From the NCBI GenBank assembly GCA_009801085.1, contig VNWV01000010.1:558001-622000 (forward strand): 64,000 nucleotides of DNA, in the 5' to 3' direction. This DNA comes from Lasiodiplodia sp. COLG20. Lineage: Eukaryota > Ascomycota > Dothideomycetes > Botryosphaeriales > Botryosphaeriaceae. Both the position numbers and the translations under genes were made by a program. Shown here in pieces: positions 1-11,800 of the stretch. The notes below the pieces were generated by a model, which was given only the letters and a program-made list of their open reading frames with translations, was not told where the DNA came from and made no database searches. Positions within the stretch are counted from its first letter, which is position 1, and every line of letters begins with the position of its first letter.

Positions 1-1392
1 CGATTGCAACAAGCGAAGCAGCCTCGTTTGAAAGAGAAGTATTTGTCGTCTATGTTTCTGGGTAAGATCCCTGGGTTAACAATGAGGTACTCTGGTGTGG
101 TGGAGATGCTGCTGTTCAAGAACAAAGTTTCTGCCTGGACGCGGCTCCATGCAAGGAAGGAGGTGGTCCGATGCTGGGCGTTGCTTATTCGCCTGCCAAA
201 TCAGATGCCCCGCATTGCGTTATCAGCCAGCAGAACACGGAATGATCAATTCCGTTGAACGTCAATTGAACTCCGCATCTTTATTCCGTACATCATTGCT
301 CTCAATGCAAACTCCGAACATCCTCTCTCCGCCTTTCTCGTCTTTTATTTACCTTCCAAGGTACTCTAATGTTGTTCATATCGAATCGATCTGCTGCTGT
401 TTAACAAATATTAAATTTAGCTCACAGGCGTGAAGAGTTTTAGCGCTGTTGGATTGCTTGAAAGATAGTTCGTCTTCTACTAACCATAAACCGGGTGGGC
501 AGTAAGACACGCCTTCTATTCATCGGAACTTGCTCCGTCAGCATGCGCCTGGAACAATCCCTAATTGAGGCCAACATCGGCTCACGACTTTTTGCTGCGG
601 GATTGCATCTATGCAGGCAGTAGCAGCTGATTTATCGTCTCTGGTTTGTAGCTCCGCTGCGCAAATCCCAGCGCCAAGTCGCGTGATAGGTTCCTTCTCT
701 TCTGTGATTTTTCAACAAGACTCGATGTGATAGAAGAGTAAATCAGATGTATTGTTAGTTCCATGATTATTGGCATGGTTGCCTCTGGTAGAAAATTGAC
801 CTTGTTCCTGAATAGCGTGGATGTTGTATCCTGGACGAGGGTGCTAGTGCTTTGCAAATACTACGCAACATAGCAAACACAGGTCTACTATAGAAATACA
901 GAGAATTTGTTTAGATTGCTGACGCTTAGAGTGGTCAAAGACGATCCGCTGGTCTCAGAATTCAATGGCACATGTAATATGAGAGTGCCTCTCGCCTTGG
1001 CAAATGAAGGAAGTTAGTCTTGACTGCCACAACTTACAGCATAAATCGTGGGTCGCGCAGGTGAGCAAGAATTTAGATGAAGAGTGCATGCGGTGACGGT
1101 GGGTTGCTTTGGTGAATCAGACTCGCGCGCGTGCCTATTCGGGAAACCGCGTTCGAGCAAACGGCACCTGACGTAATTTTTCTCGCGGCTGCCTTCCAAA
1201 GCCAAATGGAGGCCTATAAAACCTCCGAGCGTCTTCAACTTCTACTCCACATCACCAGCTTCGCCTCGTCAATTTTCGTGACACCGGCTCCACTCTAAAT
1301 TACTTGACCGTCAACGTCACCTTCCTCCATCTTCATGTGAGTACCCGTCACCGTGTGCTGCAGGAAACCAGACTCACCCATTGCCTTACAGC
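1..1392. other. Left-edge region without a convincing gene; contains promoter and 5' leader of the MYND gene
   Basis: I see only short, low-quality reading frames here with no family resemblance and no plausible splicing. The last 180 bases hold a TATA box and what looks like a leader intron of the MYND gene: a GTGAGT donor near 1337 and a TTACAG acceptor ending at 1391, two bases before the ATG. Confidence 0.5.
1215..1221 (+). promoter_or_regulatory. TATA box of the MYND gene
   Basis: A TATAAAA sequence lies about 175 bases before the start codon. That leaves room for a short leader containing the apparent 5' UTR intron. Confidence 0.55.
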
Positions 1393-2031
1393 ATGGGCTT
1401 CTGGGGAGAGCATTTCTTCCAGAGCGACCGCGACTTCGAGATCATCGGAATCCTCAGCGAGCACCTCGGAATTGAGGACCTCTACTACCCTGATGACCCG
1501 GAACAGCTGCGCCAGGAGCTCGACAGCGGCAAGCTCGAGGCCGAGTTCCACAAGATTCGCGATGATGGATATGCGTCTGACGGCAATATGAAGTGGTTCG
1601 GCTTCAAGACTACTGTTGTTGTCCTGGCTGCCGCCGCCATGCGTCACGGTGCCACCATCTCCGACGAGTTCCGCCAGTATGTCAAGACCGCTCTCAAGTC
1701 TCGCCTCCAGATGTACCAGCGCGCCAAAGACGACATGGCAAAGGCCATCGATACCTACCACAACGGGGTTCCGCTCGACGTTGCGGGCATGGGACTGGTT
1801 GAGACGGCGAACAGCGATGAGCGCTCCGGATCCGGGAGCTTTGGACTCAACATCTTGGACCCTCAGATGTTCAAGGTCGGCGAGATTGTTGAGGATGAGT
1901 GCGACACTTGTGGAAAGAAAAGCGACACGCTGCTTCGCTGTGGTCGGTGCCGTAGAGTGCGTTACTGCAACGCCGAGTGCCAGAAGAAGGCCTGGAAGAT
2001 GCACAAGCACGCCTGTGTACCTGCTGCTTAG
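1393..2031 (+). CDS. MYND-type zinc-finger protein
   Basis: This is a 212-residue protein from a single coding exon. Residues 170-208 form a MYND zinc finger: C-x2-C, C-x2-C, YC-x3-C and a final H-x3-C set that includes HKHAC. MYND fingers bind proline-rich peptides and act in protein-protein contact, often in transcriptional repression. The N-terminal 165 residues open with MGFWGEHFF and contain a hydrophobic alanine-rich helix near residue 80. I recognise this part only as a conserved fungal region of unknown function. The ATG was chosen because it directly follows a likely leader-intron acceptor; an upstream in-frame TTG is unlikely to be used. No SET domain is present, so it is not a SMYD methyltransferase. 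Confidence 0.87.
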   Translation: MGFWGEHFFQSDRDFEIIGILSEHLGIEDLYYPDDPEQLRQELDSGKLEAEFHKIRDDGYASDGNMKWFGFKTTVVVLAAAAMRHGATISDEFRQYVKTALKSRLQMYQRAKDDMAKAIDTYHNGVPLDVAGMGLVETANSDERSGSGSFGLNILDPQMFKVGEIVEDECDTCGKKSDTLLRCGRCRRVRYCNAECQKKAWKMHKHACVPAA

Positions 2032-2399
2032 GGGCTTTATTTCCCTCCATATTTGCCTTGACCAGATTTCAACTGGCCCAGACACTGAGATCAAATGGTT
2101 ATCAGAGTGCTTCAATGAAGGCGGATGTATGAGACTGGCATCTCTGTATGTAGTCTCGCTAGCACTCCTCAAATGATGAATGACAAAGCACATGCTTCCC
2201 AGTCTTGACCATTGCCATCGCATGCACGTTCTATGCAGGGTAAATAGATACGCGACCCGAGCTCCGTGCGCATCAGCTGCTTGAATTGCCGCACTTGCTC
2301 TTGCTGGGTATAAAATCATCTCCATCTTACATCCTACGAACCCACAACAACAACCTAGCTCCAACCACAAAGACCACTCCAGTGAATCGGCTTTACACC
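2032..2399. other. Intergenic spacer with promoter of the next gene
   Basis: This holds the 3' end of the MYND transcript and the promoter of the following gene. A TATA box lies about 90 bases before the next start codon. No other gene is visible. Confidence 0.5.
2309..2315 (+). promoter_or_regulatory. TATA box
   Basis: A TATAAAA sequence 85-90 bases upstream of the ATG at 2400 fits a short-leader promoter for the proline-rich protein gene. Confidence 0.5.
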
Positions 2400-3330
2400 A
2401 TGACATTCGTGAGGCTTAGCCTCGAGATGGAGAACGGCGACAGCCGCACCCACAAAGTCCCTGCCCGAGTCGGGCCAGACCACGAGGCATGCTTCACCCA
2501 TGAATTCTCCTCCGGATGGCAGTGCTGACCATGAAGTATCGCAGGGTCTCACCACGTACGTCCTCAAGTACCTGAACCGAGAAGCATATGCGGAAGATGT
2601 TCACATCCATACGAATCCTGGACCTTGCATTGAAGAGACGCTGATCTACCCCGAAACCTACGATACCGGCTGCTTCCAAAATGGAAACGCCAGTCAGGCA
2701 GAGATTCTACACGTTCATCTGCGTCCCAGGAAGCGCGCCCGCACTCCGACTCCGACCTTGGCTTCGGTCCCAACCCCAACAATTGCTCCAGCCTTTGCGC
2801 CACTCCCGGCTTCATCACCTGTTCCGGCCTTTGCGCCAATCACGACTCCATCGCCTGCTCCGGCCTTTGCTCAAACGCCAGCTCCAGCAACCGCTCCAGT
2901 CCCAGACTCAATCCCGGGTTCATCCTCAAGCGGCGGCACACGCTTTTCGATGGATGATCTCACTGCCGACGTGGTGAAAAGGATCACAAATTGGAAGGAT
3001 GAAAGGCTTGTAATTGGTCGTGTCAAAGCAACCGGAGCAGCAGTGTATGCTGTCCTTTGCCGTGGTGGGGCCATCAAGTGCTATCAGACGGACCGCAACC
3101 TGAAGGGCGAACGCATCGACGCAAAAGGCGCGTTGATAATGTACAACAAAGTCGACATCTTCCCGGAAATCAACCGGCTGGACATCCGCCAGAAGCTCAT
3201 GTCAAAGAAGAAAGCGATCGAGGAACGGTGCAAAAGAACGATACGGGCAGCTAAGGGCACTAACCATAAGCTTAAGCAACGGCGTATAACATCGATAGCT
3301 CCTATGGTAAGGCGGGAATCGAGTGTCTAA
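2400..3330 (+). CDS. Unnamed proline-rich protein, paralog of the gene at 4748
   Basis: I do not recognise a named family. Two reading frames join if an intron is removed at about 2469-2544; its branch site is GCTGAC and its acceptor CGCAG, but the GTCGGG donor is weak. The product is about 284 residues. The N-terminal ~90 residues (MTFVRLSLEMENGD at the start, then DVHIHT) match the first module of the protein encoded at 4748-6095. A middle part has imperfect Pro/Ala/Thr repeats around PAFAP and PSPAPAFA. The C-terminal ~130 residues are lysine/arginine-rich and probably helical, with a RFSMDDLTADVVKRI motif. Function is unknown. The weak donor leaves open a frameshifted, decaying copy. Confidence 0.6.
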
Positions 3331-4747
3331 TGCTTTAGATGAAAAGACTCAGGAAGGACTGAGCAAATGACTACTTCCAACGGCGTGTTCAAGTGCAACA
3401 TCAACAACACAGATGAGGCTATCTAGCCTGAGGAGCAGGTGTTCTACAAGTACCAAATTGCTTCACTATTGCGGAGGAAACAGATTGTTAATTTTCTATT
3501 TCAAAGGCATGAATTTTGTAAAAGCTTGGATATATGGGAGGATTGGCGTTTGATTATCGGGGACTTTAACAATTTGGATATCAAGTGTTGGAAAGGATCC
3601 AACAGCATGTGGGTTAAGATTCGGCTTCCTCGGTAGGAGGGGAAAAATCAAGATACTGGCTTCAAGAAGACTATGCGGTGATTGGTTTTTGAGTGCGGCA
3701 GCAGATATGCGCGTTGCTATGGCGCGTTACTATGCTGATGGACGCGTCACGTGCTTTGACCAACGCGCACCGCGTCCTCCAGGTACATTTGCGACACCGA
3801 CAGCCTTACAACAAACCTTCTCTTTCCAAGCCACCCCAAGATCTTGTTGCGCCGCGTCCACCGTCAACGATCGTCGCGCCTCGTCAAGAAGCAAACTTCT
3901 CGTCGACTACAGTCTCGGCAACTCTGAGACGCAAGTCTACCACGCGCCGATCAAGACTATTCGACAGCACCCGACGCGCTCGAGATCTTCTCGTCGATAT
4001 TGCGCAGCGAGCTGTGCCTGCATCCGCCGTGCGCGTCTCCACCTTTCTGCGGCCACTTGAAAGCATCGCAAGCTGCTACATCTGCTGTCATCACTGGACT
4101 ACACTTGCTCCGACAACACCTGCCCACGTGGAAGTCTCGCAACCGAACACCTTCAAAGTCTCTACTGTTCATCTCCCTGTGGCGGCCATAAAGCAGCTGT
4201 TCCTTGTGCCTCGGAACGCTCAGCTCAGCAAGCCAGTTCCAGATATTCTGCAGTTCTCCCCTTCTGCGGACACTTCCGCGCACTTCTCCACATCAGCACC
4301 ACTACGCATTTCAGTGCGCGCCATCCACTTGCCAACCTCCGCTACAGAGAGGTCCAGAGGTTGCTGACTCGGATACCTCAACTCCAAAGTTCCTCGACGT
4401 AAGATCTCTTCTGCAAAGCGGCGCTACCACTTTGGGCTCCACGTAAGCCACACTTCAGACCATCACGACATCCTCTATCAAGCGTCGCTCCTCAAGGTCG
4501 AGTCAACCTGATCTTTGTTGAGCCACGCTTTAGTGTCGACGCGTCTGCAAACCACAACAGCACGTCCGAGTTCCGCCTCTACACGGCGTACACTCTCCAA
4601 CAGCACACCGCTGAAATTCCAACGAGATCTTCCATCCCAAATCCCACAGCTTGAAACCCAAGCCACCAAGGAATAATCATTGAAGGAACACCCCGACACT
4701 CTATCACCCACATCCAATCCGACATCCACCCAGCCCACGCCATCAAA
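3331..4747. other. Intergenic region; probable long leader or promoter of the gene at 4748
   Basis: Open frames of up to 224 codons on both strands between 3690 and 4450 are arginine/serine-rich translations without domain features. The sequence is C-rich, as fungal leaders often are, and runs into the start of the next gene. I see no supportable gene. Confidence 0.45.
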
Positions 4748-6095
4748 ATGACCACCACGTGGATCCGTCTTAGCCTCTACGGCGATGGCGACGAGACGAC
4801 GAAGAGCTTCCTCATCCCCACCCTGAACATCTCAACCTACTCCGTACGTCCCATCCCATCCCTCCCCTCTAAGAACAGAACAAGAAAAAGCCATTTATGT
4901 TTCCTAACAGCGACCCCGAATTATTAAACAGGACCTGACCCAAGCCATCCACTCCATCTTCCGCATCTCGGCGGAAGCCTTCCCGTCCTTCGACGTGCAC
5001 ACGGAAAACGACACCGAGTGCGACGAGGCCGTCTTCCTGCTCTCCCCGCACCTCTGGGACCTCGGCCTGTACTTCTCGCGCGCGCCGGAGAAGGCCGTCG
5101 AAGTCTTTGTGCACTTCAAGCCGCCTGTCGTCCCGGCGCCCGACGAGGAGAAGCAGGAGGAGTCGACTGCCGCCGGCCATCAATCGCCGATCAAGACCCG
5201 CGCCGCAAGCCCGAAAGACGAGGAGCACCACCAGCAGTGGTCGCAGGAGGAGCTCGACGCCGCAGAGGCACTGCTGGCGCTGAACCGGGACTCGCGGCCT
5301 CAACCGCTACCGCTGCCGTCGCCGCAACCGCAGAACAGCAGCAACAAGCGGGCCCGAAACAACAGCAACAGCAGCAGCAGCAGCTCGTCGGGCAGCTCGC
5401 CCATCGTCCGCAAGCGCCGCGCCCGTTCCGCCCCTCCCGCCCGCCACCGCCAGCAACAGCCATCCTCGAGCCCGCCGCTCACCAGCGTCCCCTCCAGCGG
5501 TCTGTCCAGCCCGCCGGCGGACGACGAGCTGGACGCACAGAAGCGCGAATTAGACTCCCCGGTGGTGGCAGTCCAGGATGAGGAGCAGCAGCAGCAGCAG
5601 CAGCCCGCCAACAACGGCACACCGCCAGCAGCACCACCAGCGTCCCCGACCGTCACCCTCCACCTCCGCTACCACAACCGCATGACGCGCTCGCACGGCG
5701 CGACGGTGCCAGACCTAGTCCTGCGCGGCGTTCCGGCATCGCGCCGGCTGGCGGACCTGGAAGACGCGGTCAAGAACCACGCGTGCGAGGCGTTTCTGCT
5801 TCTCACTACGACAACGACGACATCGTCATCCGGCGGTCGCCGCAAGAAGCAGAAGCTCAGCCAGAGGCAGGCTTTGGAGTTGGTGGACTGTCTTGCGGTG
5901 AGGGTTTTGGTGGATGGGGATGAGGGTGGCGGTGGCGATGCGTTGAGGGAGAGGAGGAGTGTGGGGGAGTATGCGGTTGTGGAGGAGGGGGAGAGAGAAG
6001 GGGTGGTGAGGGGTACGGTGGAGATGTGGAGGGAGGAGCATATTGCGATGGAGGTGTTGAGGAGGGAATCGCCGACGGGGAACGATGAGGAGTAG
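4748..6095 (+). CDS. Unnamed low-complexity protein with a duplicated N-/C-terminal module
   Basis: Exon 1 (4748-4843) is joined to exon 2 (4932-6095) by an 88-base GTACGT...AACAG intron in phase 0, giving 419 residues. The first ~95 residues (MTTTWIRLSLYGDGDE, then IHSIFRISAEAF and FDVHTEN) are related to the neighbouring protein at 2400. A disordered middle follows, with poly-Ser, poly-Gln and a KRARNN basic patch that may act as a nuclear signal. From about residue 235 a second module (VTLHLRYHNRMTRSHG, then LEDAVKNHACEAF) resembles the first in its pattern of hydrophobic residues. The tail is glutamate/glycine-rich. I do not recognise the family, and a nuclear role is only suggested by composition. 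Confidence 0.72.
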
Positions 6096-8893
6096 ATGGC
6101 GGGTGCACTCGTGGTTCTTGGGCGCGATGAACGTTTCTGCTGTTCTGCGAGGACAGTGTTGGGATGGTGACTGGACGCTTCACGACACTTGATGGCTGTT
6201 TCTCTGTATTATCATTTGTTTTATTACTGTACTACTGTACTAATGTTCACATATTGTCCAGTCTGTTGTACTGATTCCTTAGTTAAGCATCCAGTGCTGT
6301 CAAAATTTCCAGTCTTAATATGCAATCATTTTCTGGCCCTTTTTGATTTTCCTCACACACGGGCGTCCTCTCTTCGGTTACTGAAGCTCTACTGTAGAAG
6401 AAATCAAAGGTTGTAAACTTAGATATTCCAACTCTAATGTTTCAAAGCGGAGATACCGCTGACACTCGCCCGGCAAGTGATTTTCCAAGCCATCCGATCA
6501 TCCCGGGTCTTTCCGCGCGGCATTCGACGACGGAGTATCAGGCGGCCGGCGAGCGAACGGACAACTCCGTCTTGCATTGCCCATTTGTCATGTCGTCAGT
6601 CGTGCATGGGCCAGCACGTTTTGCAGCCCAAATGATTCATTCGCGCATCCGCCGGACAAAGGGCCAGAAAAGAGAAAAGAAAAAAAAAAGCAATAGTGAC
6701 AGAGACAAAAGTCTTGCAGTAAGCCGGCATTTGTTCCCGAGACAGGTGGAGACGGGTTCGGGGAGGAGCAAAGGTGGGAAAAGGCCTGCGAGCAAGATGA
6801 ATGTTGGAGCAAAAGGTGGGTCGATTAAGCGGCGGAACGGCACGGGTAGCCGAGATGGAGAAAGGTGATGGTGGATGCAGCACAGCGCTAGCCCGAAGAG
6901 GTAATCTGCCAAGCAAGTCGAGTGCGCCGCGCCGACCGATTGGGTGTATGCACGAGTACGCTGTACGCACTCGAGCTTGTTGGTCAAAATTCATTTTACT
7001 GTCACGGGAGGAGTCACGCGTCCAATATGCGGCTTTTTCACGTGGGGGAAGCGCTTGGGCTGAGCGCCAACCAACCAACACGGCGTAGGGATTGCGAAGA
7101 AAGCCGTAAGTGTAATCTCCAAGCTCAAGATCATCTCCCCGCAAAGCGCAGGTACTTAGACTATCACGCAATAGCGTCTCCGTGCTCTGAGATCTCCATC
7201 GCCCTCGCCGCAGCAACTACCAACTCCGACGCATCGACTTGGTCCAAGCGTCGTGATAACAGTTATGCTATAATAGCGCAAGTGACGTCTGGTATCACCG
7301 AATATAAGCTTAAGTATTAATGAAGATCTCGGATGCCACATTCAGATCGCATCGAGAGCGCTAGTCTTTCCAAGCAGAAAGAATTTCAGTTTGCTTGAAC
7401 CTTCTTCCCGCCTTTACGGGAATGCCCTGGCTCGTATGCAACTCAACACTTCCCCAATCACACAGCACGGAGATGGTGTAAGCGATCAATTAGCACAACA
7501 GCCAAGCCACACTATCAGTTTCAGCCATGACACGACGATGTGGTGTACGGCATCAACGCTCGCTTAAACCAGACATGCTGCATCGAACCGAACTCGAAAA
7601 ACTTTAAACTAACTTTCATGTTGCGTCGCGACCTTCCTCATCAGTGCCGTCGTATTAACCAACACGACCCCATACTATATTCAAAGCCACCTTGACATCT
7701 TCCATCGGCATCATCCGACGCTATTCTCATCTCTTCCACCCGCACGGTAAACCGATGTCGTGGATGAAACTTCTTCGAAAGTGCCGAGACTAGCACCGGC
7801 AGTCATTGAGATATGCACCCAACGAAAAACTCAGGACGGTTGCAATTCTAGAATTCCACTACTGAAAGCCACTTGAATTGTTTACATAGCGATGAACGCC
7901 ATTCAAGGAAACGGGGTATCCATACTGGCTATTCTGTACTGTGCAATACTTATTACGAAAAGCGCTATGCCATCCGCCGTGATGATAAATGGATAGAAAA
8001 AAGTTTTGTCCAGTGCGATGAGTAACAGAGAAGAAGTTTTTATGGTATCCAGTGAGAAAAATGAACAAAAAAAACAATAAGGGCTTATTTCTGATAGTAC
8101 TGGTATTTTCAGCCCTTCCATCGGTTCTATTTCCCCCCTTCCGATGATGTGAAAAAAAAAAAAGGAATTTTGATATTTGAGACTGACCTCCTGAACCACC
8201 GACCTACCAAATGCTACAAGAGAAAAAAGACGAAGGACTGTATACGGTAACGCAGCAAGCCGCCCAGTCGACACTCATCCACCAGGGAAAACTCAAACCA
8301 GAGCGCCAAGCAAGGGGTAAAAAAAGAAGGTACTAATGCAATCGGCACGAAACTCAAGAAGAGAAGAATAATGCCAAGACCAGAGCTTCTCCACAGTTCA
8401 TCATGTGAAGTAAAGCAGACCTGCCTGACAGCAGAAATAGAGGAACAAGGAAATGGCAAGGGACGACTCCCCCTCCTATAAAGAAGAAAGTTGATCAAAG
8501 ACGGAGGGTATTGTAAGAACGTGACGTGCAGGTTTATGTGCACGAGAGTTGGTATCACCACGCTCGAAGAGAAATAAAAAAAACGAAAACATAACGTGCA
8601 TGCCGCGCCGTAAGGTCGTAACCAATTGCGGATAAGGATCCAGCAGAATCGATCGTATCCTCCCTGCAAGTAATAGATCAAATCCGAGAAAGAAAAAAAA
8701 ACAAACTGCAAACTCGAAGAATTAAATAGTTGTAGGTCGAGGCAAGTGAGGCCAATCGAGGCCGTGCTGAAGGCCGTCAGTACTGCGATCTTACCAGCCT
8801 CGATGGTCTGTGCCAATGCAAGCGCCGCTGTCGTCTCGGATGGTTCCAAGTCGCAAACCTCAAGGGGCTTCTAAAAAACAAACCATCTATGAA
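6096..8893. other. Long stretch without a convincing gene
   Basis: Reading frames here (for example 6437-6868 plus and 8214-8849 minus) lack domain features and contain homopolymer-driven residues. Several A- and T-runs occur, such as near 6680, 8060, 8150 and 8695. The part from 8893 down to about 7900 may be the 3' UTR of the minus-strand Sec7 gene, including a possible UTR intron acceptor at about 8870 (TTTTTTAG on the minus strand). Confidence 0.45.
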
Positions 8894-11800
8894 TCAGCGC
8901 ACTGGAGAATCAAAAGCACTCATGAGGCTGCTATAGGACTGGGCGAGAGCAGAGGCGGACATGTCATCCTCGTCTTTGCACGCTCCCTCGTCACCCTGTC
9001 CCTCTTCCTTCTTAGCTGCCTCTTCGGCCTTCAAACGCTCCTCGCGCTCTTTGTAGATCTTGTCCCTCATCTCATTGGCATAGTCGAGCGCATCGATATA
9101 AGTCTTGAACTTGACAAGCTCACGCAAAAGGTAGGCAGACTTCTTTTCGAAGTTGGCCATAGCCTTGGCGGCATTCGGATGGCGAGGCGAGAACTGGACG
9201 AGTTAGTACGTTTGACTTGAACGGAGACGAATAGTAAACTTACAGCGATCATCAAAGGCGCCCTCAGTTCCTGGTGTCTTTGCATCTCCTCCTCAACATT
9301 CTTGACATACGCTGACAGGGCCTTGTGTTGATCAACTTCCATGAGGTTGCTTGCCATCATGCTCTGAGTCGGAGGCGTCCAATCAGAAAGGACCACCTTA
9401 TCACCCGGTAGACGCGGCTTCATAGTGCCATGATCCATGGAGCTACGAATAGAACTTTGGATACTCTGTCGAGGCGCGTTGTTCCCAATCGTCGTTGGGG
9501 AGCTCTCTGGCCTGCTGATGAGTGCCATGTTGATGACGTTGTCACTCCAGCCGTACTCGATGTTGCTGACACCACCGACGAGAGGTTCCTTTGACAAACG
9601 CGCGGACCAGTAGTTTGCGGTCTGAACATATTCTCTCACAATGTCCGCAGTACCTGCTTGGAAGAGGTGCACCGCACCGGTGGGGAGCGAGAGCGCAAAC
9701 ACGTGCGGCCTGGTTTTGGAGTATCCCGGAGGCGGCAGCGTGCTAGCCATGGTTTGTCGTAGCAAGAACGAATGGAGCTCTTCTGCGTTGTCCGTCCAGT
9801 TGCCGCCGCCCACGACGCTATGAGCAGAAGGTCTTCTCTTGGCCTTCTTGGCATTCATATTGAAAGTGAAGACCTTCATGTAGCCCTTTTCAATGACGGC
9901 GAAGACCTCGTTCCAGTGGCGGTCCTTGGACTTCTTGTCCATGGCCTCGAGATGGTGCTTGTGCTTCAAGATACCTTCCTTGGCCCACGGTGGGCCGTGG
10001 AGCTCGAGAGATTCATCTTCAAGAAGGGGAGCAGTACGGCCATACTCTTCGTAGCTTGCAATGGTGTGGTTCTCCTCATTTCCTTCCCGAATGATGGCCT
10101 GACTGAGCGCATTTGCAAATCCAATCGACTGTTGGTAGTCGGGAGGAGAAAAGTGCGTCCCTAATGAGTCCACAGACATAGAGGTGCCGGTCTTGCCCAT
10201 GGAGTAAGTGCTCCACTTGCTCGAGCCAGCCGGGCTAAACACGGATTGGTCGTCCAAACTGGTTCGGCTCGAGCCAATCGTAGAGTTGGGGTATAGCTTT
10301 GGCCTCGAACGAGTCTTTGAATTCCACCGAGCAGTTGCCGCGCGGAACTCGCTGTGACGGCCGCGGTAGCTCGTAGTATCCGAAGGAGCCTTGCTGAGAA
10401 CAGACGGTGTCCGTCTGAGCACGCCAGCAACGGAAAGGTTGTTCGATGACTGTGCTGGGGTGGTGTCGACACCGTGCAACGGAAGCTTTGAGCTCTTGAT
10501 CGAGCTGTAGAACTCTTTCAGGACAATTTCAACCTGAAACTCCCAAGCCTTCATCGAGCCCTCAAATGGAGCTTTGACCAGGACAGTGCATGCATCGCCA
10601 GCCCCAGAGTCCGGATTCGTGGCATAGCCCTCCGGATCCATGCGAAGCCCCATGGCCGGTCTGATCGACAGGCGATTCTTTGATCTCTTGGTGTTGAGAT
10701 CCACGGACGGCCGCTTCCTATTTTCAAAGGTTGGTGATATCGGGGTGGAGTTATCGTCAACAGGTGTTTGACTCCGGGATTGGGTGTGCTCCTCGGCTTC
10801 TTCCAGCTCGGCATCAACAACGCTGCGAATGGTCGGTAGGGTGTTCTTCACGAATTGACCGCGGGTCATCCTCGACTCGATATCCGCCATGTGGAGATCG
10901 GTATTCAAAAGAAGCAATGAGTAGCAGATGGTGTGAACCGCACCTGTACCACAGTTAGCATGAATGAGAAGCTACAAAAATTGAGATGTGTACCTGGTGA
11001 CTTGAACCCGTGATTCGGATTGCATTCGCACCATCTGTTAGCGAACGAATCCAAAATACGGTCCACCTGCTGGGTCTCTCCTTTCAGAACCAGCCTGTTG
11101 CACAAATCCCGCATGGCGAGCAGAATGCTGAATCCGGTCCATTCGTAAATCTCCATGTAAGCCTTGCGACAACGTGCGCTAGCGATGGTGTTCTCGCCAA
11201 GCCATGCTGCCGCCTTTCCTTTCGCAAGGAAATTCTCGTCGCCATCGTATATTTGCTGCGCCTTCTCACGGTCCTCGTCGGTTGGTTCTTCACTAGCCGT
11301 AGCAGGAGCCGTGCGTACGACCTCTGCCGAAGTTCTGACATCGCCACCCTCCACCTGCACAATAGGGAGGCTCGATGCGGATTGATAAGCGTCGCTGGGA
11401 GTGATGGGGGAGCGATCGGCAGGAGAGTGTTCAGACTTGGCGCCTTCCAGGGGCAGGGAGAGGGAGGTTTGTTCGAGTTTCTCTTCCGAAGAGGTCGGTT
11501 CGAGCCAGACTCGGTTATTCTTGCCATTGATGTCACTGTCGGCAGTCTCCCTTCTGGACGGTGTCGTAATGACCCAGCCTTCCTCATCAGTACCATCTGC
11601 AAACTTCTGCCCGGCTGAGGAGCTCGGATGCGCATCCGTCCTCTTCTCGCCAACGTTCGCTTTTTGTCGGGGCCCGAGGTTCTCCTTCGCGGACGATGCG
11701 TGTTGAGTTGACGCGTTCGGGCTGGTGGCAGGCCGCCTGGACTGCTCAGGCACGTACATGTTTTGGCCTCTTGATGGAGCCGAGAGATTGCCGGCTTTAT

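Noticed and set aside
1348..2406. 352-codon minus-strand frame over the MYND gene
   Set aside because: It is the antisense shadow of a well-supported zinc-finger coding region, and its translation has no domain.
3693..4367. 224-codon plus-strand frame
   Set aside because: Arg/Ser/Thr-rich translation, overlapping frames on both strands and no motif; more likely leader or spacer.
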